A stretch of DNA of 41,206 nt from Acidobacteriaceae bacterium (GTDB lineage: Bacteria > Acidobacteriota > Terriglobia > Terriglobales > Acidobacteriaceae), in NCBI GenBank assembly GCA_003139795.1, contig PLGM01000063.1, forward strand, positions 424 through 41,629. The letters run 5' to 3'. Shown one piece after another: positions 7,848-16,078 of the stretch (within the stretch, counting starts at the first letter, position 1; every line of letters begins with the position of its first letter). Position numbers and translations under genes: made by a program. Under the pieces are notes generated by a model. The model saw only the letters and a list, made by a program, of their open reading frames with translations, did no database searches and was not told where the DNA came from.

Positions 7848-8753
7848 ATGTCGCTTCGTCCCGTTAAGCAGATTCTTGAAACCACGCCCACCATCGAAGG
7901 CGCCGGCGTGAAGTTGCAGCGCGCCTTCGGCTTTGGAAAGACCAAAGAGTTCGATCCATTCCTGTTGCTGGACGATTTTCGCAACGAGAATCCGGCCGAT
8001 TATCTGGCCGGCTTCCCATGGCATCCGCACCGGGGGATCGAAACCATCACCTACGTGCTGGCCGGCGAAGTGGAGCACGGCGACAGCCTGGGCAACAAGG
8101 GCCGCATGACGGCCGGCGACGTCCAATGGATGACCGCCGGCAGCGGCATTCTCCACCAGGAGATGCCCAAAGGCGATGCCCATGGCCGCATGCACGGATT
8201 CCAGTTGTGGGCCAACTTGCCCGCAGCGCTGAAGATGACCGATCCGCGCTACCAGGACATTCCGTCGAGCGCCATTCCCGAGGTGACCGAGGACGACGGC
8301 ACCCGCGCTCGCATCATCGTCGGGGAGTTCTGGGGCCAAAAGGGCCCAGTGGAGGGCGTGGCCGCCGATCCGCGCTACGTGGACATCTCGGTGCCGCCGG
8401 GCAAGCGGAAGAGGCTGCAGGTGGAAACCACGCGCAACGCGTTTGCCTACGTGTTTGCGGGCGCGGGGACTTTTCGCGACGCTTCGGCTCCCCGGGCCGT
8501 GCTGACCGAATCGGGCGTAGACCCCAACGCACCGGCGGTCTACAACGCCAAAAACCACTCCCTGGTCCTGTTTGACCGCGGCGACGAGATCGTGGTGCAG
8601 GCCGGCCCCGAGGGCATCCGCTTTCTGCTGGTTTCCGGCAAGCCGCTCGAGGAGCCGGTGGCGTGGTACGGCCCCATCGTGATGAACACGCAGGCGGAGC
8701 TGCGCCAGGCCGCGAGCGAGTTGCAGAGCGGGACGTTTATCCGCCACAAGTAA
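7848..8753 (+). CDS. Pirin family protein
   Basis: A 301-residue bicupin. The N-terminal cupin carries the pirin metal ligands H59 and H61 (FPWHPHRGIETITYVL) and H103 and E105 (SGILHQEMP). The C-terminal domain contains NSLVLF-type strands and WYGPIVMNTQAEL, the family's ending motif. Pirins bind iron. Some oxidise quercetin and others regulate enzymes, and the sequence does not separate these. A clear ribosome site (AGGAGG, about 7834-7840) precedes ATG 7848. The gene converges with gluQ, leaving only 33 bp between the two stops. Confidence 0.95.
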   Translation: MSLRPVKQILETTPTIEGAGVKLQRAFGFGKTKEFDPFLLLDDFRNENPADYLAGFPWHPHRGIETITYVLAGEVEHGDSLGNKGRMTAGDVQWMTAGSGILHQEMPKGDAHGRMHGFQLWANLPAALKMTDPRYQDIPSSAIPEVTEDDGTRARIIVGEFWGQKGPVEGVAADPRYVDISVPPGKRKRLQVETTRNAFAYVFAGAGTFRDASAPRAVLTESGVDPNAPAVYNAKNHSLVLFDRGDEIVVQAGPEGIRFLLVSGKPLEEPVAWYGPIVMNTQAELRQAASELQSGTFIRHK

Positions 8754-8786
8754 GGCCAGGGGCCAGCGGCTGAAGGCAGCGAGCCG

Positions 8787-9728
8787 TCACACCTCCACCG
8801 GCAGTTCCGCGGAGAGGATATTCATGGGCGTCAGCCCGCGTTGGCGAAGGGCGCGCAGGCTCAGCGAGTCGTGGCGCTTGGCCAGCCGCCGGCCATTGTG
8901 GTCCACCACCAGGCGGCAGTGGAACCAGCTTGGATTGTTGTATCCCAGGGCGCGATTGAGAAGGATCTGCCGCGCCGTGGACTTCAGCAGATCGGCCCCG
9001 CGCACCACTTCCGAGATGGACATAGCCGCATCATCGGCCACGCAGGCAAGCTGGTAACTCGGGACGCCGTCGCGCCGCCAGACCACAAAGTCCCCAAAGT
9101 CCTCCCCGGCCACAAAGCGCTGGGGACCCAGGTTCCGGTCCACAAACTCCACCGCTTCGCCGTCGGGAACGCGGAATCGCCAGTTGATGCCATCCGGTAT
9201 CTCGATTTCGTTCACAGTGGGGCCGGGCAACTGCGGAATATTGCCCTGGAATATCCGGCAGGTGCCGGGGTAGATGGGCTCGTCGTCGAAAGGCTCCAGT
9301 TTCCCAAAAGAACCGTGTGTTGCGGCCGAGACCCGCTCATGGGGCGCGCCGAGCGCGGTTTCAAGGTCCTTGCGCGAGCAGCGGCAGGGGTAGAGATAGC
9401 CGCGCCGCAGCAGTTTGCGCCAGGCGGCAAGATAGAAAGCCCGCCGCCGGCTCTGCACGTAAGGGCCAAAGGACCCTCCCTTGTCCGGGCCCTCGTGCCA
9501 GCGGATGCCCAGCCAGCGCAGGTCTTCGATTGCGGCCTCCGCATAGGAAGAGCGGCTGCGGTCGGGGTCCAGGTCCTCCATGCGCATCGCCAGCGCGCCG
9601 CCCGCGTCGCGCGCTCTCTGCCAGGCGGTCCAGAAGGTGCGCGCGTGGCCCACGTGCAGATAGCCCGTGGGCGAGGGCGCAAGCCGGCCGCGATAACTCG
9701 ACGTCGGCGTGGGTGCAAGGCTGGCCAT
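8787..9728 (-). CDS. gluQ: Glutamyl-Q tRNA(Asp) synthetase
   Basis: A 313-residue truncated GluRS paralogue that glutamylates queuosine at the wobble position of tRNA-Asp. It shows the class I HIGH-type motif (APSPTGYLHVGHART), a Cys pair (YPCRCSRKD) at the zinc site, and the KMSKS-like RLAKRHDS near residue 285. There is no anticodon-binding domain, and the length is that of GluQ rather than GluRS. The window also contains queD, a gene of queuosine precursor synthesis, about 17 kb away. Confidence 0.93.
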   Translation of the reverse strand: MASLAPTPTSSYRGRLAPSPTGYLHVGHARTFWTAWQRARDAGGALAMRMEDLDPDRSRSSYAEAAIEDLRWLGIRWHEGPDKGGSFGPYVQSRRRAFYLAAWRKLLRRGYLYPCRCSRKDLETALGAPHERVSAATHGSFGKLEPFDDEPIYPGTCRIFQGNIPQLPGPTVNEIEIPDGINWRFRVPDGEAVEFVDRNLGPQRFVAGEDFGDFVVWRRDGVPSYQLACVADDAAMSISEVVRGADLLKSTARQILLNRALGYNNPSWFHCRLVVDHNGRRLAKRHDSLSLRALRQRGLTPMNILSAELPVEV

Positions 9729-9815
9729 ACTACGTTCAAGTGTAGGAAGCCGGCGCCTCGCCGCATAGGTACAGTTTGATTCCCGTGTCGAACTTGATTC
9801 CTGGCAATCAGACGA

Positions 9816-10364
9816 TTAGTTCGAATCGTCCCCGTCCTTGTCGCCGTCGCGGTGGTGGTGCTGGTAATGGCCGATGTCGTCGTCCAGATGCTTGGGATCG
9901 ACCGAGACCTGCACCACATCCATCTCGTTGCCGTTCAGATCCACCACAAACATCCCCATCCGGTCGCCCTCGGGGTGAATGAAGACCAGGGTCTGCTCGT
10001 TGCCTTTACCACCCCAGCGACCAGGACCCGTCGCTGGGGACCCCGGCTTGCGGCTGGTCTCGCGGATGATCCGTTCCCAGCCGGAGCCGAGCTTCTCCTC
10101 GACCATGCGGTTCAGTTCATCGCCGTCCACAGGCTCCGAGAAAGACTCAAACTCCGCCACGTGCATGCCTGCCACGCCCCCGTGCGTGGCCTTCCGCGCG
10201 ATCAGGCTCGCCAGCCCCATAAAAGGAATGCGCGTGGCCCGCACGTGATACCTGCTCTCGATGGAGCGCACCACGCCGTCAAATCCGCCCTCGCCGCCGG
10301 CCAGCACCGCGGCGGGAACCAGCAGGGTCACGAATCCGATGGGAATCAACCAGAGCCGCTTCAT
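9816..10364 (-). CDS. Secreted DUF4252-like protein carrying an in-frame palindromic insertion
   Basis: A 182-residue protein with a signal peptide (MKRLWLIPIGFVTLLVPAAV-LAGG). The body resembles the DUF4252 neighbour: SRYHVRATRIPFMGLASLIA, an E/D-rich middle (FESFSEPVDGDELNRMVEEK) and a C-terminal strand ending in ...DLNGNEMDVVQVSVDPKHL. The tail is His/Asp-rich (HYQHHHRDGDKDGDDSN) and could bind metal. Residues 107-119 (PGSPATGPGRWGG) are encoded by a hairpin element shared with the GT9 gene at 30931. Its ATG overlaps the stop of the upstream DUF4252 gene by 4 bp, so it is the last gene of the sigma-factor operon. Confidence 0.8.
   Translation of the reverse strand: MKRLWLIPIGFVTLLVPAAVLAGGEGGFDGVVRSIESRYHVRATRIPFMGLASLIARKATHGGVAGMHVAEFESFSEPVDGDELNRMVEEKLGSGWERIIRETSRKPGSPATGPGRWGGKGNEQTLVFIHPEGDRMGMFVVDLNGNEMDVVQVSVDPKHLDDDIGHYQHHHRDGDKDGDDSN
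10009..10046 (-). repeat. Palindromic element inside the DUF4252-like gene
   Basis: Inverted repeat CCCCAGCGAC (10012-10021) and GTCGCTGGGG (10030-10039) with an 8-nt loop, preceded on the coding strand by CCGGGGT. It encodes PGSPATGPGRWGG. It is the same element as the two copies at 30931-31008, with the two central stem pairs swapped (CG/CG to GC/GC). Confidence 0.8.
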
Positions 10365-10966
10365 TGGGCGCCGCCTTTCTTGTCTTTGTCCTTTTCTTTG
10401 TCCTTGCCGTCCGCGTTCTTCGCCACATCGCCCAGCGCTCCCAGCCCGGCGAGGCCCTTCAATTTGCCCAGGTCGTCCATGCGGATGGGGCCGAGGATCA
10501 GCACGATGGTCAGCTCCTTGGGCTCCACCTCCAGGATGAACATTCCGCGCGTCTCGCCGTTCACCAGCTTCACCATCACGTCGGTGGTTTCGCCGGTCTT
10601 GCGCTCGCGTTCCCGCACAATCGGCGACCATTCGCTGGTCTCGAAATACTTCCGCAGTTGCTCGATCTCTTCCATCGAGAACTGCCCTTCCTTGTCGAAC
10701 TCGTATTCGCGGACGTAGATGCCTTCGAGCCCTTCAATCAGTTGCCGGGTAGCGGCTTCGTCCTTGTCTTTGCCGTTCATGAATTTGGCGGCAAAGGCCA
10801 GCATGTTCTTGCCCAGCGTGACCTCGGTGACGTCGGAGGCGCGCGCGGCCAGTTCTTTCTCGATGGGCGGCGGCGCCGGCAACTGGTCGGTTTGCGCCAG
10901 CGCCGGAACGGCCAGTGCAGCCGCTACGAACAACCTCAATGCGAAAGCTATGATCCGGTTCCTCAT
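10361..10966 (-). CDS. DUF4252 family secreted protein
   Basis: A 201-residue protein with a signal peptide (MRNRIIAFALRLFVAAALAV-PALAQ). DUF4252 features are visible: VTLGKNMLAFAAKFM, LEGIYVREYEFDKEGQFS, an MVKLVNGETRGMFILEVEP segment and PKELTIVLILGPIRMDDL. The Lys/Asp-rich tail (KEKDKDKKGG) is low complexity. A ribosome site GGGAGA lies 7-8 nt before the ATG. It lies 12 bp after the anti-sigma gene and overlaps the next gene by ATGA. The function of the family is unknown. Its place behind an ECF sigma/anti-sigma pair suggests an envelope-stress or regulatory role. Confidence 0.85.
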   Translation of the reverse strand: MRNRIIAFALRLFVAAALAVPALAQTDQLPAPPPIEKELAARASDVTEVTLGKNMLAFAAKFMNGKDKDEAATRQLIEGLEGIYVREYEFDKEGQFSMEEIEQLRKYFETSEWSPIVRERERKTGETTDVMVKLVNGETRGMFILEVEPKELTIVLILGPIRMDDLGKLKGLAGLGALGDVAKNADGKDKEKDKDKKGGAQ

Positions 10967-10978
10967 AATTCGTTCTCC

Positions 10979-11305
10979 CTATTCCTGGGCAGCGCGGCCG
11001 TGGGCCGCGAGTCTCGTGTTCATCTGGTTGAGCGCGCGAGTGGTGATGCGCAGCGCGGTCAGCACCTGTTGGCGGGCCGCTTCTCCCTTGCGCCGTTCCT
11101 CCACGTTTCGCCAAACAACGCCGCCCGCGAGCACGGCGGCCAGTGCGACGGAAGCGGCCAGCCGCTGCCAGAAAACAACAGTGCGGCGCGGCCGTTGCGC
11201 GCGCCGCTTCTCCATCAACCTGCGCTTCAGGCCCGGCGGCGCAGGCCTGCGTTCAAACGCCTGCCGCAGTTCGCGTTCAAAATCTTCCATCGGTTCAAGC
11301 TCCAC
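10979..11305 (-). CDS. Probable membrane anti-sigma factor
   Basis: A 108-residue protein with an acidic N-terminal cytoplasmic segment (MEDFERELRQAFERRPAPPG), a basic stretch, one membrane segment around residues 43-64 (FWQRLAASVALAAVLAGGVV) and a short extracytoplasmic helix. It overlaps the 3' end of the ECF sigma gene by 11 bp. Topology and position fit a small single-pass anti-sigma factor. No zinc-binding HxxxCxxC motif is present, so it is not of the ZAS type. The first in-frame ATG is used. A second, at MEDFER five codons later, is possible. Confidence 0.75.
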   Translation of the reverse strand: MELEPMEDFERELRQAFERRPAPPGLKRRLMEKRRAQRPRRTVVFWQRLAASVALAAVLAGGVVWRNVEERRKGEAARQQVLTALRITTRALNQMNTRLAAHGRAAQE

Positions 11306-11813
11306 GAACGTACTCCTTCAAATGGTTCTGCGCCTTGGCCCGCAGCAGCTTCAGTCCGCGCTGCAAATGGCTCTTCACCGTGGCCAATGGCGCCTCGAGC
11401 GTGGCCGCAATCTCCTCCGGCGTCAGGTCCTCCTGGTAGCGCAGAACCAGCGCCGCGCGCTGCGGTTCGGGAAGCGTGGCCAGCAGTTGCTCCAGCCGCG
11501 CGCTGAGCGGAGACCCGCGATTTTCCGCCGGCACGCCATGAACGTCCTCCATCTCGACCCACAGATCCATGCCGCGCACCCGGCGCCGGCGCAGCGCATC
11601 CGCCGAGCGGTTCATCGCCACCCGCCGCAGCCAGCAGCAGGCATGCGCGGCGGTCTTCATCTTGCCCAGGTTCCGGTCCAGTTCCAGAAAAACATCCTGC
11701 GCAATCTCTTCCGCCAGCCCGCGATCGCCGGTCATACGCCAGGCCAGCGAAAACACCATCGACTGGTGCTCGTCCACGAGTTGTTCAAAATCCGGCTGCC
11801 AGTCGTGGGCCAT
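11295..11813 (-). CDS. ECF-type RNA polymerase sigma factor
   Basis: A 172-residue sigma-70 family ECF factor from ATG 11813 (MAHDWQPDFEQLV). Region 2: DEHQSMVFSLAWRMTGDRGL, AEEIAQDVFLELDRNL, CCWLRRVAMNRSADALRRRR. Region 4: LPEPQRAALVLRYQEDLTPE, EIAATLEAPLATVKSHLQRG. An upstream in-frame GTG at 11852 would add 13 residues. The gene is the first of four on the minus strand with small overlaps. A candidate self-regulated promoter lies at 11867-11892. Confidence 0.93.
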   Translation of the reverse strand: MAHDWQPDFEQLVDEHQSMVFSLAWRMTGDRGLAEEIAQDVFLELDRNLGKMKTAAHACCWLRRVAMNRSADALRRRRVRGMDLWVEMEDVHGVPAENRGSPLSARLEQLLATLPEPQRAALVLRYQEDLTPEEIAATLEAPLATVKSHLQRGLKLLRAKAQNHLKEYVRGA

Positions 11814-11866
11814 GCGTTTCGCTTCTACTCTCTTATCCGCAAGATTCGGCACGCGGGGATGCAGAG

Positions 11867-11892
11867 AGTACGCGTTACAGCAAAAAAAGTTC
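11867..11892 (-). promoter_or_regulatory. Candidate ECF-type promoter of the sigma operon
   Basis: On the minus strand GAAC (11892-11889), 16 nt, then CGTA (11872-11869). This spacing and sequence resemble ECF promoters such as the GAAC-N16-CGTA class. It lies just upstream of the sigma gene, so autoregulation is plausible. The identification rests on eight bases. Confidence 0.4.
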
Positions 11893-11970
11893 GGGGCGAT
11901 GGGTTTCTTGCCGGGCAGGCAAGCAACCGAAGGTAACGAGTGCGGGGCAGACGGGGCAGTTCAATTTGGC

Positions 11971-12564
11971 CTATGGAAGGTTGGCGATGTGCGCCCGGAT
12001 GCGGTTTTCGAGTTCCTGCAATTCCGGGCAACGTTGCTTCATGCCATCGTAGCTTGCCAATGCCTCTTGCATCAGGCGCTCGCGCCCTTGGCTTGGGCTT
12101 GCGGGGTCGCCGTGCTGGTCGAGGAAGGGCTGAAAGAATCTCTCTTTGACGGAAACTTCGGCGCGAACCTCCTGCCAGTGCCAGCCGAGGCCCTTCAACC
12201 TTTCCGAATGGCCGGAGAGAAGCCAGGTTTCGAGTTCCTGCTCCGCCGCGCAGCAGATGAGTTTGACGGGCCTTGCCCGCTGTTCGGCGAGTTGTTCGAG
12301 GCGTTTGAACTCGTCTTTGCGGTTTTCCACGATACCATCGGCATCCGGGATGAAGAGAATCAGCTCGAAATGCCACCAGTCGCGCGGAATCCGGTCTTCG
12401 AGGAGTTTCTTGGCGTGGGCATAGCCTTGCACCTTGGGCTCCGCCAGGACGACGATATTGGCGTTGGGCCTGCCAGCTTCTCGCAATAGACGCTTGCAGA
12501 GGGGTCCTAACAGATAGCCGTTATAAGTCGGGTCTTCTGGGACAACGAGCACATTCCAACTCAT
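11971..12564 (-). CDS. Toprim-like (DUF4276-type) protein coupled to the AAA ATPase
   Basis: A 197-residue protein from ATG 12564 (MSWNVLVVPEDPTYNGYLLG). Toprim-type features: a Glu after the first strand (E10 in LVVPED), an acidic DxD after a later strand (D74, D76 in ILFIPDADG) and a Glu-rich helix (CCAAEQELETWLLSGH, E108/E110/E112) typical of DUF4276/OLD-family Toprim proteins. The start overlaps the ATPase stop by ATGA (12561-12564). In OLD, Gabija (GajA) and PARIS systems an ABC-type ATPase works with a Toprim nuclease. Here the two halves would be separate chains. The exact family is not certain. Confidence 0.8.
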   Translation of the reverse strand: MSWNVLVVPEDPTYNGYLLGPLCKRLLREAGRPNANIVVLAEPKVQGYAHAKKLLEDRIPRDWWHFELILFIPDADGIVENRKDEFKRLEQLAEQRARPVKLICCAAEQELETWLLSGHSERLKGLGWHWQEVRAEVSVKERFFQPFLDQHGDPASPSQGRERLMQEALASYDGMKQRCPELQELENRIRAHIANLP

Positions 12565-13808
12565 TGTGGCGCCGACTCCAGCCATCCCTCTGCGAACAAT
12601 TCGTCGATGTGACTGCCATTTTCAAGGAGTTCCTCGAAGCGCGGAATTTCGGCGAGAGAGCGCATCTTCGTAGCTCCGGATTCGGCGTCGCGGGTGCAGA
12701 CAAAGGTGGTTTTGCGGTCGTCTTCGGTGAGCCAGGCCAGCAGAGTGGGCGAGTGCGTGGTGGCAAAGACTTGCGTCCCCGTCCGTTTGGATTGCGAACG
12801 CATGAGTTCGAGCAAGAGACGCAAGCGGCTCGGGTGCAGGCCTTTCTCGATCTCCTCAATTACAAGGACTTTCGGCATGGACGGTTGGAAGAACGCAGCA
12901 GCCAAAGCGATGAAGCGAAGGGTGCCGTCGGAGATTGATGGAGCGCGGAATTCCTTGTTGCCCTCTTTGATGGCTACCATGAAGTCGTTGTTCAAACCTT
13001 CGAGAGCGTAGATGTCATCAACCTCGTCGGGGCGAAGCTCCTTGAGCCATTCGAGCAGGGCGGGCTTGGTTCCGTAGTTCTCGATCTCGTCGATGAGAGA
13101 TGCAAACCCTTCGCCATTTTCGCCTAGTCTCGCCACTTTTGAAGAGTAGTCACTCAACACCGCAGGAAGCGGGTCGAGGTACTGCATATCGGCCAAACTG
13201 GATGACACATAATTGGCACACCTAGATATCTTCTCAGGTTTGAGAAGCCTGTAGCCCCACATCGCAAGTCTGGGTGTACTCAAAAGTAAGTCCGCGAGGC
13301 GATGATTTGGAAATGGCGGCGGTTGTGAATCTAACGGTGGATCGTAATCCTCCACTGAGCCCGGCTCGATAAAAGCGCGTTCCTCGTTCCTGAATACTGG
13401 ACCAAGGTTGGAATCCAGAGACTCGCTTACGACGGACGTTGCGCCATTCTTTACTTTGCAAATCAGGTTGTAGATAAGTGCGTCCACAGAAAAATCGGAA
13501 AGCCCTCGGGGTCTAAAAGTGACGTGAAATTCTTCGGTCTCTGACGGCGAGCCGTCTGGCTTGCGAAATGCAGCAAACCTCGATCCGCCACGAATGCCGT
13601 CCCATTTTAGACTGGTCGCGGATGGTGACTTGCCATCCAGAATCTCATTGAGACTGAAGCCGTTGCCCACCCCCTTCAGAAACCGCAGCGTATCGAGAAA
13701 GTTCGATTTGCCGCTGGCGTTGGCGCCGACGAGCAAATTGAAATGGCCGAGCTTGAGATCGACGCTCTCCAGGCTTTTGAAGTTGCGGATCTTGAGTTCT
13801 GAGATCAT
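12561..13808 (-). CDS. AAA/ABC-type ATPase (AAA15/OLD-like), candidate defence ATPase
   Basis: A 415-residue ATPase opening with MISELKIRNFKSLESVDLKL. Walker A is GANASGKS (28-35), the ABC-like signature is SDGTLRFIALAA (from residue 293), Walker B is KVLVIEEIEKGLHP with E318/E319, and the switch histidine is H352 (ATTHSPTLLAW). This is the RecF/SMC-like head with a long insert (about 60-280) as in AAA15/AAA21 ATPases of abortive-infection systems. There is no Toprim domain at the C-terminus. That activity is probably in the coupled downstream gene. The stop overlaps the next ATG. Upstream (13809-13937) there is no other gene in the operon. Confidence 0.9.
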   Translation of the reverse strand: MISELKIRNFKSLESVDLKLGHFNLLVGANASGKSNFLDTLRFLKGVGNGFSLNEILDGKSPSATSLKWDGIRGGSRFAAFRKPDGSPSETEEFHVTFRPRGLSDFSVDALIYNLICKVKNGATSVVSESLDSNLGPVFRNEERAFIEPGSVEDYDPPLDSQPPPFPNHRLADLLLSTPRLAMWGYRLLKPEKISRCANYVSSSLADMQYLDPLPAVLSDYSSKVARLGENGEGFASLIDEIENYGTKPALLEWLKELRPDEVDDIYALEGLNNDFMVAIKEGNKEFRAPSISDGTLRFIALAAAFFQPSMPKVLVIEEIEKGLHPSRLRLLLELMRSQSKRTGTQVFATTHSPTLLAWLTEDDRKTTFVCTRDAESGATKMRSLAEIPRFEELLENGSHIDELFAEGWLESAPQ

Positions 13809-13937
13809 GGCTACGGCCTCGGGATGCTGTGCATCTTCCCGGCATGTCTTTCATCCCTGCCGGGATCTTCTTGAGTCAGTGTAGCCTCTTGCGGGACCTG
13901 CGGGAAGGAAGATGGTTAACTCCCTAAATTCCCCGCC

Positions 13938-15374
13938 TCAAAACAGCTCCGGAATGCTATGAAACGCGATCCGCGTCGGCGCGGCCTTGAACGCGGAGAG
14001 CATGGTCGCCGGCGCCAGGGTGCTCATCCCATATTTGTTGTTGAGCTGATCCATCACCGCCAGCAGCCGCGTCCGGCTTTGCTCGTCTTCCGTCCCGTCG
14101 AACAGGTTCAGCGAGTGCAGCCGGTCCGGAACCAGCTCATTCAGATGCACGCCAATAAAGTAAGGATGGTCATACTGCTCTCCCGCCGGCTTGCTCGCCC
14201 ACAGCCGCGTCAGCGCCGCAATCAGCGTTTGATTATCCTGGCACTCGCTCAGTTTCAGCTCGCCCTTCCATCCCTTCGTAGGCACGCCGTAGGTGCTCAC
14301 TGGGCCTCGCTCGCCCTTCGGCCCCGCAAAACCGATGGCCAGCCCGATGCTGCTGGCCCACAAACCGCCCGCGCGCAGCCGCATGGCAGCCTTGTGGAGC
14401 AGCTTGTGCGCCACCGCCCAGGCGTTCTCCGGAGTGCGCATCTCCGGCGCCAGCACGTGCTGGTGGCTCAGGGACTTCAGATGCTCGGTCTCCGACATAT
14501 CGAAGTCCTCGCCTCTGAGCCAGTGCCACAGCCGCTCGCCCCACACCGAACCCCACAGCTCGCCGGCCTGCTCGCAGTCGAGCGCCAGCAGCTCTTCCAT
14601 GGTGCGGATGCCCTTCTCGTTCAGCCGCTTTTCCATGCGCGCGCCGATGCCGGGCAGGTCGCGCAGCGTAAGCTGGCTCAGCGCTCGGGGGAGAATATCC
14701 AGCGGGAGCGCCACCAGGCCGTCGGGCTTCTCCATGTCGCTGGCCACCTTGGCCAGATAGCGATTGGTAGCCAGCCCCACCGAGCTGCGCAGCGTGGGAC
14801 CGACCTTTTCGCGTATCGTCGCCTTCACCCGCCGGCCCAGCTCCATCGCCGCCAGCAGCGGCCGTTCCCGGCCCATCAACCGGCAGGCCATCTCGTCGAT
14901 CGAGAGCACCGCCGTCACCGGCAGGCAGCTTTCTACGGCTTCGACGATGCGGTGGTGGTAATCGACGTAGAGCTCGTGGCGCGCCTCCACCAGCACCAGG
15001 TCCGGGCACATCCGTTTAGCGTCGGCCACGATGGTTCCCGTCCTCACGCCATGGGCCTTGGCTTCGTAGCTGGCGGCGATGCACACGGTGGTATCGGCCA
15101 TCATGGGCACCACGCCCACCGGACGGCCGCGCAACTCGGGACGAACTTCCTGCTCCACCGAGGCAAAATAGGAGTTCAGATCGACAAACAGCCAATTCAG
15201 ACCGGAATCGTGAGTCGGATTCGTGGGAGGGGCTTGCTCTGAGTCTTTTGAGACAGTCCCGGCTTCCCTATTCGGGGTATGGTTCTCTTGCGGACCTTGG
15301 TTCATCATGGGGTCCGACGCCGAATTGGGAGCGGATGCCATCTTGGGCTTATTTTCGCTTTTTGTTCTCTTCAT
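13938..15374 (-). CDS. Y-family DNA polymerase (DinB/UmuC-like)
   Basis: A translesion polymerase. Catalytic-domain motifs: LFVDLNSYFASVEQEVRPEL with the metal-binding Asp, AASYEAKAHGVRTG, VLSIDEMACRL with the SxDE carboxylates, and VGLATNRYLAKVASDMEKPD. The helix-hairpin-helix is LRDLPGIGARMEKRLNEKGI, followed by a little-finger-like C-terminal region. ATG 15374 gives 478 residues. The frame is open further, to TTG 15461, and later ATGs also exist in a Pro/Asn/Ser-rich leader before the domain begins at GLNWLFVDLN, so the start is uncertain. None has a good ribosome site. It is a separate unit from the ATPase-Toprim pair. Confidence 0.9.
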   Translation of the reverse strand: MKRTKSENKPKMASAPNSASDPMMNQGPQENHTPNREAGTVSKDSEQAPPTNPTHDSGLNWLFVDLNSYFASVEQEVRPELRGRPVGVVPMMADTTVCIAASYEAKAHGVRTGTIVADAKRMCPDLVLVEARHELYVDYHHRIVEAVESCLPVTAVLSIDEMACRLMGRERPLLAAMELGRRVKATIREKVGPTLRSSVGLATNRYLAKVASDMEKPDGLVALPLDILPRALSQLTLRDLPGIGARMEKRLNEKGIRTMEELLALDCEQAGELWGSVWGERLWHWLRGEDFDMSETEHLKSLSHQHVLAPEMRTPENAWAVAHKLLHKAAMRLRAGGLWASSIGLAIGFAGPKGERGPVSTYGVPTKGWKGELKLSECQDNQTLIAALTRLWASKPAGEQYDHPYFIGVHLNELVPDRLHSLNLFDGTEDEQSRTRLLAVMDQLNNKYGMSTLAPATMLSAFKAAPTRIAFHSIPELF

Positions 15375-15523
15375 GGCAAGTGGAAAATTAGAGGATGACT
15401 GAGAAAATCGCCGATGATACACTTGGATCGCCGGGGTTCCGGTGCTCTGAAGCTCAATCAAGTTGCCCGCAACCTTCGGTTGAACGGCGAAATCTTTGAG
15501 TCGAACGGATGGGTTCCCTGGAT

Positions 15524-15676
15524 ATGAATACAGTCATTCATTGGTTTATAGCGAATGCAAGCGTTCTCGCCGTCCTGGCGACGGTAGGAGTGGCCGTGCT
15601 GCTTGTCTGCTGCCTGGGCTGCTCCAACTGCCCCAGCCGCGACAAGGACGACATCTTCAGCCGCCACGAACTGTAA
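15524..15676 (+). CDS. Small Cys-rich membrane protein (50 aa), hypothetical
   Basis: ATG 15524 gives MNTVIHWFIANASV..., with one membrane helix (about residues 12-32, AVLATVGVAVLLVCCLGC) followed by a CCLGCSNC cysteine cluster and a charged tail (PSRDKDDIFSRHEL). An in-frame ATG at 15509 would add five residues. No clear ribosome site. The hydrophobic helix plus clustered cysteines at the membrane face is not what random DNA usually gives, but no family was recognised. It lies divergent from the polymerase gene. Confidence 0.45.
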   Translation: MNTVIHWFIANASVLAVLATVGVAVLLVCCLGCSNCPSRDKDDIFSRHEL

Positions 15677-15694
15677 GACCCTGAAGGCGCGTCA

Positions 15695-16078
15695 TCAGAG
15701 TGCCCGCGTCCCCTGATGGAAGCGCATGCGCCATTCCCCGGATTCCTCTGTCCATATTGAACTGCGCAACGCCGCGGAACTCAATCCTGAGTTTGCATCT
15801 GTCTTCACCGTCCGATAAGTCACCAGCGCCACGCCCTCCGCAATCCGATCGCACTTGAAATCTTCCATCGCGGGCGGCTGGTACGCCTCAGTTGCGAGCA
15901 ATTCGAGGATCTGGCCCCGTGACCATACCCTCCCTGAAGAGCCGAACTCCTGAAAGTCCTCGGCCAAAAGGGCTGCTACCCGCACGCGATCGCGTCGCAC
16001 TGCCGGATCCAGCAGAGCTTCTTCCCATGCTCGCAGGTGCGCGCAGACTGCGTCGTGTGTTTTGCCGTTCGCGCTCAT
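15695..16078 (-). CDS. DUF4440 / SnoaL-like (NTF2-fold) protein
   Basis: A 127-residue cytoplasmic protein of the DUF4440 type: LRAWEEALLDPAVRRDRVRV, LLAEDFQEFGSSGRVWSRGQ, ALVTYRTVKT and a C-terminal WRMRFHQGTRAL. These are the hallmarks of NTF2-like proteins (…LL..DF.E.G..G…, …W…FHQ.T). Its ATG overlaps the stop of the upstream S9 peptidase by 4 bp (16075-16078), so it is co-transcribed with it. The biochemical role is unknown. Confidence 0.88.
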   Translation of the reverse strand: MSANGKTHDAVCAHLRAWEEALLDPAVRRDRVRVAALLAEDFQEFGSSGRVWSRGQILELLATEAYQPPAMEDFKCDRIAEGVALVTYRTVKTDANSGLSSAALRSSIWTEESGEWRMRFHQGTRAL

